This document shows positions 10,101 through 16,534 of a DNA stretch of 52,029 nucleotides, piece after piece; the stretch's first letter is position 1; every line of letters starts with the position of its first letter. The notes beneath the pieces were generated by a model that did no database searches, was not told the origin of the DNA, and saw only the letters and a program-made list of their open reading frames with translations. The position numbers and the translations under genes are program-made. This DNA is from Candidatus [Bacteroides] periocalifornicus (GTDB lineage: Bacteria > Bacteroidota > Bacteroidia > Bacteroidales > CAJPTX01): the NCBI GenBank assembly GCA_001421095.1, contig LIIK01000015.1, positions 1-52,029 of the forward strand, read 5' to 3'.

Positions 10101-10153
10101 TGGTGGTAGAAGGGCAGAAGGCGCAGAAAAGCCTACGGGTGGTGAAAATGTAG
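1196..10153 (+). CDS. Giant T9SS-secreted subtilisin-like (S8) serine protease with multiple adhesion-type modules
   Basis: This is a secreted or surface protease of about 2985 aa. A signal peptide (MKRIILLTISLLLLGAMQ) precedes a propeptide-like stretch. The S8 domain (about 245-520) has the full catalytic set: Asp267 (GIWDANV), His291 (HGTHVAGT), Asn393 (AAGND) and Ser474 (SGTSMACP). Then come a jelly-roll-like domain (about 550-670), a GEVED domain near 1455-1540 (AAWVDWDDNGEFTQEE), a CARDB-like stretch, a LamG-like domain near 1680-1835 (WHHIALVF), a Big-type Ig domain, a peptidase-regulatory-like domain (about 2270-2345), two InlB-like B-repeats (GYRFDKWSDG, GYFFVGWSDG), a MAM/cleaved-adhesin-like domain (about 2495-2653), two more B-repeats, a second regulatory-like domain, and a T9SS type A sorting domain (about 2905-2985; ALPNPFSAEL to LRVVKM). 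It has its own promoter and terminator, so it is monocistronic. Domain edges are approximate. Confidence 0.93.
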   Translation: MKRIILLTISLLLLGAMQGVGQPPVRIAGRSIAPLRGSDTHPQQKGARSSSKSSESLGISTNGYRNALVQLSALPSAAEQAQLERAGITLGDYLGGYAYWALVRDGVDLRQAQRGTTLISAVAVRPEWKLPEVLQGHGNTAGRQANTVPSSPKIPAYARTSAGEVKVVIHFAPNATEELVAKTLIELDAKDLRIASTFRTASVALPLQSVMALAERPWVLAVQLQSPPAVTTNYSGRQLGRANILGLPVSLGGRGLTGQGVRIGIWDANVTSHLDFGERVHPQEYEMYDTHGTHVAGTVLGAGLIDPDGRGMAPQAEAWTYNFNTQKNGLSAQQEMEIARQRFGISLTQNSYGLALSYLCADYKALVYRADDYWIDFLTGYFPTLTHIFAAGNDGESCQELMLREYGKPGYGTNTNRAKNAIHVGTVNEVGELASTSSRGPQDDGRLFPTICAKGVDVWSTMLGNTYAKMSGTSMACPTVTGTAALIQQRYGQLHQGRHIRADLLKGLLANTATDAGVKGPDFQYGYGIMNGEKATLALEQGQYLFDSVATGDSRMKRIAIPANCQGLRVMLVWTDPPTKKAQYWGDKTLINNLDLSLTANGTPYLPWVCNPAKGKVDRPATRRVDTLNNVEQITLTADELAGTSSVEVTVKGAEVGTGTQRYVLTWWFDGGSPRVVAPGNGELLVPDELAFLNLENVESPFRLELSYDGGQTYPYSTEYSHFHEHTLIKIPADAPLTSQALIRITDAKGQIATSAHPFTIAPQVQKVSLRSTPCSLGGWQLEWDTVTTATQGYEVLIANPKTAEFASLGHTNEATTCTFTIPPEKMEGMDYPIFTVAVRLPDGTLGKRAANGAVGTATKAIKLTPTDIPFTERFSHYPSRFLGEKHGENMVTWCLNSTLGDLPAGSNVMMTGCKAPNENFNTTDYFAPENADNQTTITICELDLEGIPADQPLYLHLSGAMVNKDVPTGSTAQMRVLDNGLVLKSIEGTEIQKTTRYDQEWYFALEPGKKHTIAIEYAGNVANDILYFTQLSVERPNYHKAVQLSLVQAPKNGPNLKQETFRLLLENLGQQPLENLLVKAYRGGKWVGSYPVEKLYGHAKHPFEMRLDLATDKELGELIDIAFECVVNPEEPTANGRVEHRVNSMGAVIPMGTTTLESTAIGPIPLDPRTVHSIGGTVYFTDNGGYLGNHSEIQITHTQLKPADRSKKVRVRFLEFNTQGDKAALYVYTKHITNLNTKGERERAKLSGSNLKLPMEFISEAPDGEITFYFHAYEQASAPGWLAVVDLVEDKNPLALLRAEATLLGSAPTGQVPIKVRVLNRWLKEQKGVKIRVIAGKTNIVQEVDLPQGEQEIVLDQKLELPLGTSLPMQVAIEGEDTHGADNEINTFAIYDRYCIPPAYGTSAAVADTITALQKRYPLSRRATGAIRYALPEKAVTLYKEEGETPVTISTQGIVPPGCSMAAWVDWDDNGEFTQEERATAPLLAGKNSLATLTLNPTAAQPGLKRMRIAIAPTQRLGTPCSSTEDGDVQDCYINLLDGHYPEHGDLAITQVDAGGWGKPRSDQEVKITIKNLSNSTFTGKLKATLTVDGGTPQEEELTCADVLPPYNGTTTLTLANKAALTTVGKHTVRVEIEEMPASNKENNTASTDIWIAVPQTDGDFYALNIESYQRENERIVVNSVAEKLSAAYMDLNGPKPITLEAVFRTDRAQFGELISAPGLRVFTTYLLAGYPIPDNAILVQVGGVKLLWSGKGTITPSKWHHIALVFNEVSFLDSKVHLFIDGVETPLTNYTNQQAHPTFDNENQQYSLSLMSKVDGQLKLFRAWAEDKTAELPRLQYTYVRQADNTLPPGCLAEFTFDEGPRNALSLSPSGDVGTITAGNDARIEATDGGIWQKVNALIANIQLDHQNSYAEVVENQKYEITFALGTPKTTPIKGVIAPAWPTLQFTYKGAAIDANTPFDFSSGEATITASGKLFGRSISQEISLVFKEDLSGAADLTKITLSKAANPGLKDDITTTVSARQVGIAIPESKGRLENPAKTRLTYEISPAAKLFHNGQELPNGGELDLSAPTVVEVVAANGHRQGYELRLEQEQSIVWTPTKTAFTYGDTPVAVDAIASSGQKLTFTSSNATVATVLDGKLIIGTPGSTTITALQPGENGFGPATPVAHEITVAKKAIDITPKIADVPLGKPIAWDYNFTTLVKQEDIWSMPNPLGKNAFRVLNADNEELPVDAILPIGIYTAKAGSGYEDSNYIYTPKDATFSVVQGKLWAVTLTVVTPNGDPIPDAAVLLGKADQRTNTQGICQWCLEAGSQYPITVMKEGYGTVNETVDLTEGASIARTITLQPATITLTYTAGSHGILLGNAVQKLAPGNAGEAVWAVPETGYRFDKWSDGQANNPRLDTAVTHGFTVEAAFSKQTYTLTYSLEAGGRLASGAATQTVEAGADGAEVTVEPEEGYFFVGWSDGNTSPARTERAVSGNVAIVARFAKYQTLPHFNDFEARQLSDGWYSISTGKTPAPWAVTNLDAEETKSLDGYYALIDGNAYGQDANVETYLYSPKFRLEGVTTDVIISADYWFRWFSGADEFDLEYSVDGGAWTQLGTVERDDKRRRIQETIPVATLQNRQTLQFRWHYKAVWGYFAMIDNVAVVAAQSEPFTLSYVADPAEAGTFWIPTSTGFNQITQQRVNQGGFPAPVTARPASNYRFYKWSDGTTSILLQPQQPVFASQTITARFVKMNEAIIAYRANPEEGGHFTIDGQPAVEQLVAIGTVPKAVTAVPAQGYRLAYWNDNGDTNPTHVLSQKTRDNAEVVATFVRIQGQAVTIEVTDGKNPLPDALVKVGGDSLTTSTDGKALFDLKEGTYTCTVTKEGYQRATKAFAVANSPVTLQVALSQKDDNPDPTVEVQDPLAHVEALPNPFSAELTLSGLKDTERVRIFDARGLELLSTPTNGVERLTLQLEYLPTGLYLVVVEGQKAQKSLRVVKM

Positions 10154-10171
10154 GAGACTTCCCAGAGGAGC

Positions 10172-10207
10172 GGGGGCCAGAATCGACGATTCTGGCCCCC
10201 TGTTTTT
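10172..10207 (+). terminator. Rho-independent terminator of the giant protease gene
   Basis: GGGGGCCAGAATCG and CGATTCTGGCCCCC form a perfect stem around one A, followed by TGTTTTTT. It lies 18 bases after the stop codon. Confidence 0.9.
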
Positions 10208-10232
10208 TACGCAACGATGCCTCTGAAAAACT

Positions 10233-10366
10233 CACTTAAACGATATGGTGCGTTGCCTCGCCACATTCTTTGAGAAATGTAATCGTTTGATTAAAATTTA
10301 CTTACCTTCAAGCAGGGAGAAGTGGTGCGCTAAAGATTGAACGCATGCAAACTTCTACAGAGGGTG
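10233..10366 (+). repeat. Family-B dispersed repeat, copy upstream of the acyl-CoA synthetase gene
   Basis: It starts CACTTAAACGAT exactly like the copy at 24301. It then shares GAGAAATGTAATCG and TTTGATTAAAA with the other copies and ends near TTGAACGCATGCAAACTTCT, CAGAGGG, matching TGGAACGCACGCAAGCTT, GCAGGGGG at 24407-24439. The end is eight bases before the -33 box of the downstream promoter. Confidence 0.65.
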
Positions 10367-10373
10367 CGCAACA

Positions 10374-10405
10374 TTTGGCGTTCTCGTTAGCCTTTTCTAC
10401 TTTTG
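10374..10405 (+). promoter_or_regulatory. Promoter of the acyl-CoA synthetase gene
   Basis: TTTG (10374-10377) and TACTTTTG (10398-10405) match the Bacteroidetes -33/-7 consensus with a 20-bp spacer. The expected transcription start near 10411 excludes a start codon at 10403 and implies a leader of about 140 bases before the ATG at 10550. Confidence 0.7.
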
Positions 10406-10549
10406 CTAATCAGAAAGCTCGCCATAGCGGGTGCTGTTAAAACCACACTGGGCATCTTCACCATACCTGCGCCAAACAAAGAGGAGGGGCCTCAGGGTAC
10501 TCGCTTTGCGCAAAGAATCGACCACACACAAATTAGCATAGATCGCATC

Positions 10550-12211
10550 ATGGTAAAAGCTTTACAATGGAGCCCAGGGTTCAGAATAGAATGCTCAATC
10601 CGCAATAATTGGGATCGCCCAGCCTACACCGAATGGGAGGGTGAAACGGTAACCTACGCCGAGGTTGCCCGCCGTATAGCACGGATACATGCGCAGCTGG
10701 AAGCGCTCGGGGTGGCGCATGGCGACCGGGTAGCGCTGGTAGGGCGGAACTCCAACGGCTGGGCTATCACCTTCATGGGCATCATCACCTACGGCGCGGT
10801 GGTGGTACCCATACTCCACGAGTTCAAGACCAGCAACATCTGCCATATTGTCAATCATTCGGAGGCCAAGGTATTCTACCTTACACAGTCATACTGGGAG
10901 GCGATAACCGAGAGCAGCGTGCCGCATGTACGGGCTTTCATCAACTTGCGCACGGGTGTGCCATTCTACATCCAGGGCGATGACAGCGTTAAGATAGAGC
11001 TAGCCCGTATCCAGCAGCGCACCTGGGAGGAGGTTACCCCCCTCTCGCTCCGCTACTACCACGGCATGGGCGACGAGCTGGCTGAAATCAACTACACCTC
11101 GGGCACTACCGGATTCTCCAAGGGTGTAATGCAGCCCTACCGTGCGCTAGCCTCAAATATCGAGTTCGCCACCGGGGTGCTCGACCTCCATCCGGGCGAC
11201 ACCGTGATCTCGTTTCTCCCTCTGGCGCACAGCTACGGGCAGGCCTTCGAGTTCATCTACTGCTTCTGCCGGGGGAATCATATCCATTTCCTCACGCGCA
11301 CCCCATCGCCCAAGATAATCATTGAGGCGTTCGCCGCCATCAAGCCTCGTATCATCCTGCTGGTACCCCTCATAGTGGAGAAGCTCTATAGGAATAACAT
11401 CCTTAAGATCCTCAACCGTCGGGGAATCAAGCTCCTGATGAAGATGCCCATCATCGATAAGCCAGTCTTGCGCAAGTTCCAAGAAGCCCTAACCAACCTC
11501 TTTGGCAATAACTTCATAGAGGTGATAATTGGCGGTGCGGCCCTGAACCCCGAGGTCGAGCTCTTCCTCAAGCGCATCGGGTTTCGCTACACCGTGGGCT
11601 TTGGGATGACGGAGTGCGCCCCCATCATCACCTACGCCAGCTGGGCCACCCACAAGCTCTACAGCAGCGGGCGCGCGGTGGTCAACATGCGGGTGAAGAT
11701 AGACAACCCCAACCCGCTCACGGGCGTTGGCGAGATAGTGATGAAGGGCGATAACGTAACCCTGGGGTACTATAAGAACCCAGAGCAGACCGCAGCCAGC
11801 TTCACCCCCGACGGCTGGTTTCGCAGCGGCGACCTGGGCTACCTCGACCCTGAGGGGAATCTCTTCATCAAAGGGCGCTCCAAGAATATGATCCTCGGGC
11901 CTAGCGGGCAGAATATCTACCCAGAGGAGATAGAGGCTCTAATCAACAACCAGCCCTACGTGCAAGAATCGCTCGTAACCCAGCGCGATGGAAAGCTCAT
12001 AGCCCTAGTGGTGCCCGATATGGCGCGCCTCGATGCGGAGGGTATCGAGGGGATTACCGACGAGCAGAAGGAGCGGATAATAGCCGAAACCCTAGAAAAG
12101 GTGAATGAGGAGCTGCCCGCCTACTCCAAAATCGCCACTGTGCAGCTCTACCCCGAGGAGTTTGAGAAAACGCCCAAGAAGAGCATCAAGCGCTACCTCT
12201 ACACCAAGTAG
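10550..12211 (+). CDS. Long-chain acyl-CoA synthetase (AMP-forming, FadD-like)
   Basis: A member of the adenylate-forming family (about 553 aa) that would activate fatty acids to acyl-CoA through an acyl-AMP. Visible motifs are the P-loop-like A3 motif YTSGTTGFSKGVM (from about residue 182), GFGMTECAP, the hinge block GWFRSGDLGYLDPEGN, FIKGRSKNMI, and the C-terminal KKSIKRYLY with the expected catalytic Lys. The ATG at 10550 is chosen because a longer frame starting at 10403 would begin inside the -7 box; MVKALQWSPGFRIECS is the conserved start of the coding similarity. No signal peptide is seen, so it is cytosolic or peripheral. Its substrate chain length cannot be read from sequence, and related o-succinylbenzoate or aryl ligases are less likely. 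Confidence 0.88.
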   Translation: MVKALQWSPGFRIECSIRNNWDRPAYTEWEGETVTYAEVARRIARIHAQLEALGVAHGDRVALVGRNSNGWAITFMGIITYGAVVVPILHEFKTSNICHIVNHSEAKVFYLTQSYWEAITESSVPHVRAFINLRTGVPFYIQGDDSVKIELARIQQRTWEEVTPLSLRYYHGMGDELAEINYTSGTTGFSKGVMQPYRALASNIEFATGVLDLHPGDTVISFLPLAHSYGQAFEFIYCFCRGNHIHFLTRTPSPKIIIEAFAAIKPRIILLVPLIVEKLYRNNILKILNRRGIKLLMKMPIIDKPVLRKFQEALTNLFGNNFIEVIIGGAALNPEVELFLKRIGFRYTVGFGMTECAPIITYASWATHKLYSSGRAVVNMRVKIDNPNPLTGVGEIVMKGDNVTLGYYKNPEQTAASFTPDGWFRSGDLGYLDPEGNLFIKGRSKNMILGPSGQNIYPEEIEALINNQPYVQESLVTQRDGKLIALVVPDMARLDAEGIEGITDEQKERIIAETLEKVNEELPAYSKIATVQLYPEEFEKTPKKSIKRYLYTK

Positions 12212-12252
12212 GGGCAAAAAGAGAGCTACAAAGTCACGGTAGCGCCGCGGCG

Positions 12253-12265
12253 TTTTTTTTTTTTT
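12253..12265 (+). other. Run of 13 T after a short GC palindrome
   Basis: CGCCGCGGCG at about 12244-12253 is followed by 13 T residues, 30-50 bases after the acyl-CoA synthetase stop. It may act as a weak terminator, but the palindrome has no loop and its stem is only five pairs. Long homopolymers of this kind are prone to length change. Confidence 0.4.
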
Positions 12266-12270
12266 AAATC

Positions 12271-12385
12271 GCGATGCGGGATTTCTTTTAACGCAACGCA
12301 GTGTTCTTTAACCGCAACGAGGCAATTTGGGACTGCGATGTAGCGATTTTGGAACCGCGACGCGGCACGCCACGTCGCTACTAAA
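12271..12385 (+). repeat. Family-C tandem units (20-22 bp) ending in a GC-rich hairpin
   Basis: Four related units begin GCGATGCGGG (12271), GCAACGCAGTG (12293), CGCAACGAGGC (12313) and TGCGATGTAGCG (12334), each with a T-rich second half. The last unit runs into CGCGACGCGGCACGCC, ACGTCGCTACTAAA. Bases 12356-12385 occur exactly, in inverted orientation, at 46947-46976. The final part folds as GCGACG with CGTCGC enclosing GGC/GCC, with one mismatch. Confidence 0.7.
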
Positions 12386-12568
12386 GCGGGCGGCAGCCTT
12401 GGAGCAAGTATACGTGATTGATTAGAATTCTTTTAACCACGAGGAGGAAAGGGAATTCCGCCATAAAGGAGACGCTGGCAGCTCTTTGGCAGAGGTTCCG
12501 TTTTTAGGGGGTTCCGAGGCTAATGGAAAACGTTTCGCGGATTATCGTTATCTTCGCGAATACGTAGT
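12386..12568. other. Non-coding leader region of the SPOR protein gene
   Basis: It contains GTGATTGATTAGAATTC near 12414, matching the GTGATTGATTAAAAC core of family-B repeats, and CTTTGGCAGAGG near 12484, matching their end. It is probably a worn family-B copy fused to the family-C hairpin. A possible -7 box TATCTTCG lies at 12549-12556, but I find no well-spaced -33 box. Confidence 0.35.
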
Positions 12569-15466
12569 ATGACCATTGCACAAACCAATCCAATGCGCAA
12601 AGAGCGGAGCGTAAGGAGATTAGGCGACCTTGGGACGATATCTAGCAGCTCAACGGCTGCGAGGATCGGTACGCCCTCTACGGGCTATTTTTCCTGCGGT
12701 ATGCTTGGGCTGCTGCTGTGCCTGCTGATGCCCACGGGTATCTGGGCGCAAAGCAGGGCAATACGAGACTCGGCTCTACGGCATATGGCTGCTGGCAGAT
12801 ACGAAGTGGCAGTTCGCTGGTTAGACTCGTCGGTGCGGGGCTGCGACACTTGCCGACAGGCACGTATCCTCCTTGCCGAGTGCTTAATACAGCTGAGGCG
12901 TGATCTGCCCAGGGCTGTTGAACTCCTAAGTCCTCTACCCGCTACGCCTAAGACTTTGGCCTTGCAGGCTAGGACGCATCAACTCTCCTATCAGTTTGCA
13001 GAGGCCAAGGCTCTCTACGAGCGCTACCTCCCGCTAGCGCAGCGCGAAGTGCTAACGGATGCAGTGGCCCGCGAGCGGATAGCAGAGTGCCAGAACGCCC
13101 TACAGCTGGGCGAGAGTACCATGACCCCGACCCTGCTCTCTACCCTCCAGGTGCGGTGGGATAGCATCCCCGCTGCCACCAAGGGCATTACCCGAGGCTA
13201 CTCCATCATAGAGATTCCGCAGTCTCTAATGCCCTCGGCCCTGCGGCGAACTGGCGAGCCGACTCCACTCATGGGGTATCCGCTATCCACACCCGTGGGT
13301 ACTCGCCTGGTCTACACATCGCGCAGAACAGCACTCGGCAACACGGATATCTACCTTACCCACAGGGTAGATGAGACCCTATGGTCACGCCCCGTTCCCC
13401 TCAGCTCTGTGGTCAACTCCCCATACGATGAACAGCTCCCGCTGCTTAGCGCAGACGGATGTACACTCTACTTCAGCAGCCAGGGACACTACGGTATGGG
13501 GGGATTCGATATCTTCGTTTCGCGGCTCGACACGGTAACCCAGCAATGGAGTGCCCCGGAGAATTTGGGTTTCCCGTTCAATAGTCCCTATGATGAGTTC
13601 ATCCTCTCCCCCCCTCTAGGAACTGACACTCTGGTGCTAGCCTCCACTCGCAATGCGCCAGTAGGATATGTAAATATTTACACGCTTCTTTCTGATAGGC
13701 ACGCAGTTGGCAAACGAATAGCCAGTGCAGCAGAGCTGGAAAGAGCAGCTCGTTTCGAAACGGTAGGGTCTACGCCAGAGGCCCCCCCAAAGGCTGCTGC
13801 CCCCCAGAAGAGGACGGTACCCACAGCCACCAAGCCCTTCAGGCCAGTGGACAGCGACCCAGAGTATCAGCGCGAGTTGGCCAAAGGATTTGCCCAGCAA
13901 AAGAAAGCCGATACGCTGCGTGTGCAACTCGAAAAGCTCCGCGAGCAGCTCTGGAATGTAAAGACCGTAGAGCAACGCAAGCGTGTGGAGGCCCGGATAG
14001 TGCCAATAGAGACCGAAATGCTGAATGCGCAGCGCAAAGCAGATATCCACTTTGCCGCGGCTAACCTAGTGGAGCAGGAGTACATAACGGGCAAGCGAGC
14101 CGTGCCAGCAGAATCTGCGGGGCAAAGCGCCTACTCAACCGATGCCCCCACGCACCTCTACCAGGCAAAGCCCGCTAAAAGCATATTCCAGCCCGATGAG
14201 ATACGAACGCTAGCGGCAGATGCTGACCGTCTGTTCACCTTCATGCAGGAGGCTAAGACCATAGTACGCCGCGAGGGAAGCGGAAAAGGGAACAAAAAGG
14301 TCCGCGTAGTAGAAGAACTCTCCTGCATATTCACCAAGCGTTTCCAGCAGGCGGTGCAGTCGACCCAAAACATCTATTCGAACTGTTTGGCCGTAGCCCT
14401 GATGAAGAGCAACCGCAATGCGGCGGTACAGCTCCAGGTGGCAGAGGCCAGAGCCCGCGAGGCAATGCGGAATGCCCAAGCCATACGCAATAATGCAGAC
14501 TCCACCGCCCCCTGCCGTTCACAATTTGATGCCCTGCTGCTGGATGCTCTAGCCAATAGATACTTTGAGCTTGGATTTGCCTACACCTGGGGGATGGATA
14601 CCTTTAGAACCTCGGTGGAGCGGCGCATTGTGGACTTGGAGATCTTGCTGCAGAACAGCCGCCCTTCCCTAAGCATGGGGAACGATGGCCAAGAGCTAAA
14701 TACAGCATCTGTAGAACCGTCTGACGAACAGGATTCTACTGTTAGCGAAGCTAGCAAGATGCCCACCGAGACTCCCATTGAGACTCCCGATCCCACACCC
14801 ATCAACCCTCCGAAAGCACCCGCAGATTCAGATCCCATACTCTTTGCAGCATCCCTAGGACAGGGGCTAACCATTAAGAATCCCTCGCCGTACACCACTG
14901 GCACACCCCTACCAAAGGATATTCCGCTCCCGAAAGGTGTGGTGTACAAATTGCAATTAGGGGCATACAGCAACCCTGTAGACCCTGCGCTTTTCAACGG
15001 CCTATTCCCCGTAACCGCAGAGACACTGAAGAACGGCAAGGTTACGAAATACTACGCAGGGGAGTTCTACCGCTACTCCGAGGCCGAGGCGGGCAAGCCT
15101 ATTGCCAAGAAATGCGGTTTTCCCGACGCCTTTGTGGTGGCTTGGTACAATGGGCGAAACGTTCCCCTAGCACGGGCGCAGAGCCTTGAGGGCAATACGA
15201 AAGCCTCAGCCAAAGAGCACAACACCCCTGATAAGGAGGTACCCCACTACGTAGCTATCGGGCAATTCCCCGCCCCACTGCCTGAGTACGTGGCTAAAAC
15301 GTTGGCCTTGCTCGCCCCGCAAAAGGAGATAAAGCGAACCCCGGGGCAAAACTCCCAGTGGAACTACTCGGTAGGCCCCTACCCAAACAAGGCCCAAGCC
15401 CAGCGGCTGTGCGATAATCTACTGGCGTGCGGCCTCACCGAGGCCAAGGTGACCCAAGAAGAGTAA
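12569..15466 (+). CDS. TPR / PD40 beta-propeller / SPOR envelope protein
   Basis: An exported protein of 965 aa. A hydrophobic segment ending GIWAQ (about residues 45-61) looks like a signal peptide behind an unusually long 44-residue N-terminus, so the true start may be further in; an ATG at 12701 would give a signal with no basic N-region. Residues about 65-190 are helical and TPR-like (AGRYEVAVRWLD, ARERIAECQNAL). Residues about 230-400 hold PD40/WD40-like blades (DEQLPLLSADGCTLYFSS, MGGFDIFVSRLD, NSPYDEFILSPP). A Lys/Arg/Gln-rich helical section follows, then a Pro-rich linker near 735-775. The C-terminus has a SPOR-like domain (about 791-866; YKLQLGAYSNPVDPALFNG) and a second similar one (about 891-965). 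TPR plus propeller resembles PorE of the T9SS, which however ends in an OmpA-type peptidoglycan-binding domain. Here SPOR, which binds denuded glycan strands, takes that place. Confidence 0.75.
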   Translation: MTIAQTNPMRKERSVRRLGDLGTISSSSTAARIGTPSTGYFSCGMLGLLLCLLMPTGIWAQSRAIRDSALRHMAAGRYEVAVRWLDSSVRGCDTCRQARILLAECLIQLRRDLPRAVELLSPLPATPKTLALQARTHQLSYQFAEAKALYERYLPLAQREVLTDAVARERIAECQNALQLGESTMTPTLLSTLQVRWDSIPAATKGITRGYSIIEIPQSLMPSALRRTGEPTPLMGYPLSTPVGTRLVYTSRRTALGNTDIYLTHRVDETLWSRPVPLSSVVNSPYDEQLPLLSADGCTLYFSSQGHYGMGGFDIFVSRLDTVTQQWSAPENLGFPFNSPYDEFILSPPLGTDTLVLASTRNAPVGYVNIYTLLSDRHAVGKRIASAAELERAARFETVGSTPEAPPKAAAPQKRTVPTATKPFRPVDSDPEYQRELAKGFAQQKKADTLRVQLEKLREQLWNVKTVEQRKRVEARIVPIETEMLNAQRKADIHFAAANLVEQEYITGKRAVPAESAGQSAYSTDAPTHLYQAKPAKSIFQPDEIRTLAADADRLFTFMQEAKTIVRREGSGKGNKKVRVVEELSCIFTKRFQQAVQSTQNIYSNCLAVALMKSNRNAAVQLQVAEARAREAMRNAQAIRNNADSTAPCRSQFDALLLDALANRYFELGFAYTWGMDTFRTSVERRIVDLEILLQNSRPSLSMGNDGQELNTASVEPSDEQDSTVSEASKMPTETPIETPDPTPINPPKAPADSDPILFAASLGQGLTIKNPSPYTTGTPLPKDIPLPKGVVYKLQLGAYSNPVDPALFNGLFPVTAETLKNGKVTKYYAGEFYRYSEAEAGKPIAKKCGFPDAFVVAWYNGRNVPLARAQSLEGNTKASAKEHNTPDKEVPHYVAIGQFPAPLPEYVAKTLALLAPQKEIKRTPGQNSQWNYSVGPYPNKAQAQRLCDNLLACGLTEAKVTQEE

Positions 15467-15544
15467 CACGCTGCTGGTAGACCTCCCCAGTATACTATTC
15501 CTTGCTGAAGGGACGATATTCCATTGCAAACCAATATCCTCACC

Positions 15545-16534
15545 ATGCTGAAAAAGCACCGAAGTGCCACGGCTAGGCGGCTCATGAATGAGCTGGCAGC
15601 CCAAGATACCCCCTTTCTCTTCGCTGTGAACTACAAGGGGACGGAGACTATAGTGCTGCCGCTAGACGAACTCTCTGAGCAGGAGTGCCTCTACAATTTT
15701 GAGGGCATGGGGAATCTTGATACACCCCTTAGCCCCTCCCGGTTGGCGGAAGTGAAGTGGCACGTAGAGAAACCCGATTTTGAGGCCTACAGCAGAGCCT
15801 TTACCCGTGTGCAAAAGGCAATAGCTGCTGGGAAGACACGGCTGGTAAACCTTACTTGCCAGGTACCGTTTTTCTGCGACCTCACCCCTAGAGAACTCTA
15901 CATGGCCACCCAGGCTAAATACAGGCTGTGGATTCGCGGTACCCTCCTCTGCTTCTCACCCGAGACCTTCCTGCGTATTGAGCAGGGCGAGATCAAGTCC
16001 TACCCCATGAAGGGGACGATCCGTGCTGATGTGCCAGAGGCTGAGGCGGTACTCCTGGGCAACGAGAAGGAGGCCGAAGAGCACGCCTCGGTAGTGGAAC
16101 TCATAAAACAGGATCTCGGCAAAGTGGCCAGCAGGCTCGAGGTGCGCCGCTACCGCTACGTAGACACCCTACAGACCAGCAATGGCCCAATCCTAGAAAC
16201 CAGCAGCGAGGTGGTAGGGCAACTTCCTAAAGATTACCGTGCGCATCTTGGCGACATCCTCTTTAGCCAACTCCCCGGTGGTTCTATTACCGGAATGCCT
16301 AAGCTGGAGTCGATTAAGGTAATCAGAGCGTCTGAAGAGTACAACCGGGGCTTCTACACCGGCGTAATGGGCCTCTATGCCGACGGGAAGCTCAACAGCG
16401 CGGTGATGATCCGGTTCATAGACTGCAGCTCCAAGCAGCTCTACTACAAAGCGGGCGGCGGAATAACCGCCAAGAGCGACTGCCTCTCTGAGTACAATGA
16501 GGTGATAACCAAGTGCTATGTGCCGCTACGTTGA
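15545..16534 (+). CDS. pabB: Aminodeoxychorismate synthase component I
   Basis: A chorismate-binding enzyme (about 329 aa) that converts chorismate to 4-amino-4-deoxychorismate for p-aminobenzoate and folate synthesis, normally with a glutamine amidotransferase that is not in this window. Conserved blocks are the active-site motif YPMKGTIRAD (Lys as in the PabB-type PIKGT), the ETSSEVVGQL region, LPGGSITGMPK and YTGVMGLYADG. It lacks the long N-terminal domain of anthranilate synthase and is of compact PabB type. The ATG at 15545 is preferred over an in-frame TTG at 15524. It overlaps the downstream aminotransferase-like gene by 17 bases, and this pairing is the usual PabB-PabC arrangement of Bacteroidales. 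Confidence 0.88.
   Translation: MLKKHRSATARRLMNELAAQDTPFLFAVNYKGTETIVLPLDELSEQECLYNFEGMGNLDTPLSPSRLAEVKWHVEKPDFEAYSRAFTRVQKAIAAGKTRLVNLTCQVPFFCDLTPRELYMATQAKYRLWIRGTLLCFSPETFLRIEQGEIKSYPMKGTIRADVPEAEAVLLGNEKEAEEHASVVELIKQDLGKVASRLEVRRYRYVDTLQTSNGPILETSSEVVGQLPKDYRAHLGDILFSQLPGGSITGMPKLESIKVIRASEEYNRGFYTGVMGLYADGKLNSAVMIRFIDCSSKQLYYKAGGGITAKSDCLSEYNEVITKCYVPLR

Noticed and set aside
12244..12265. Run of 13 T as a firm terminator of the acyl-CoA synthetase gene
   Set aside because: The preceding palindrome is five pairs with no loop; kept only as a weak possibility.
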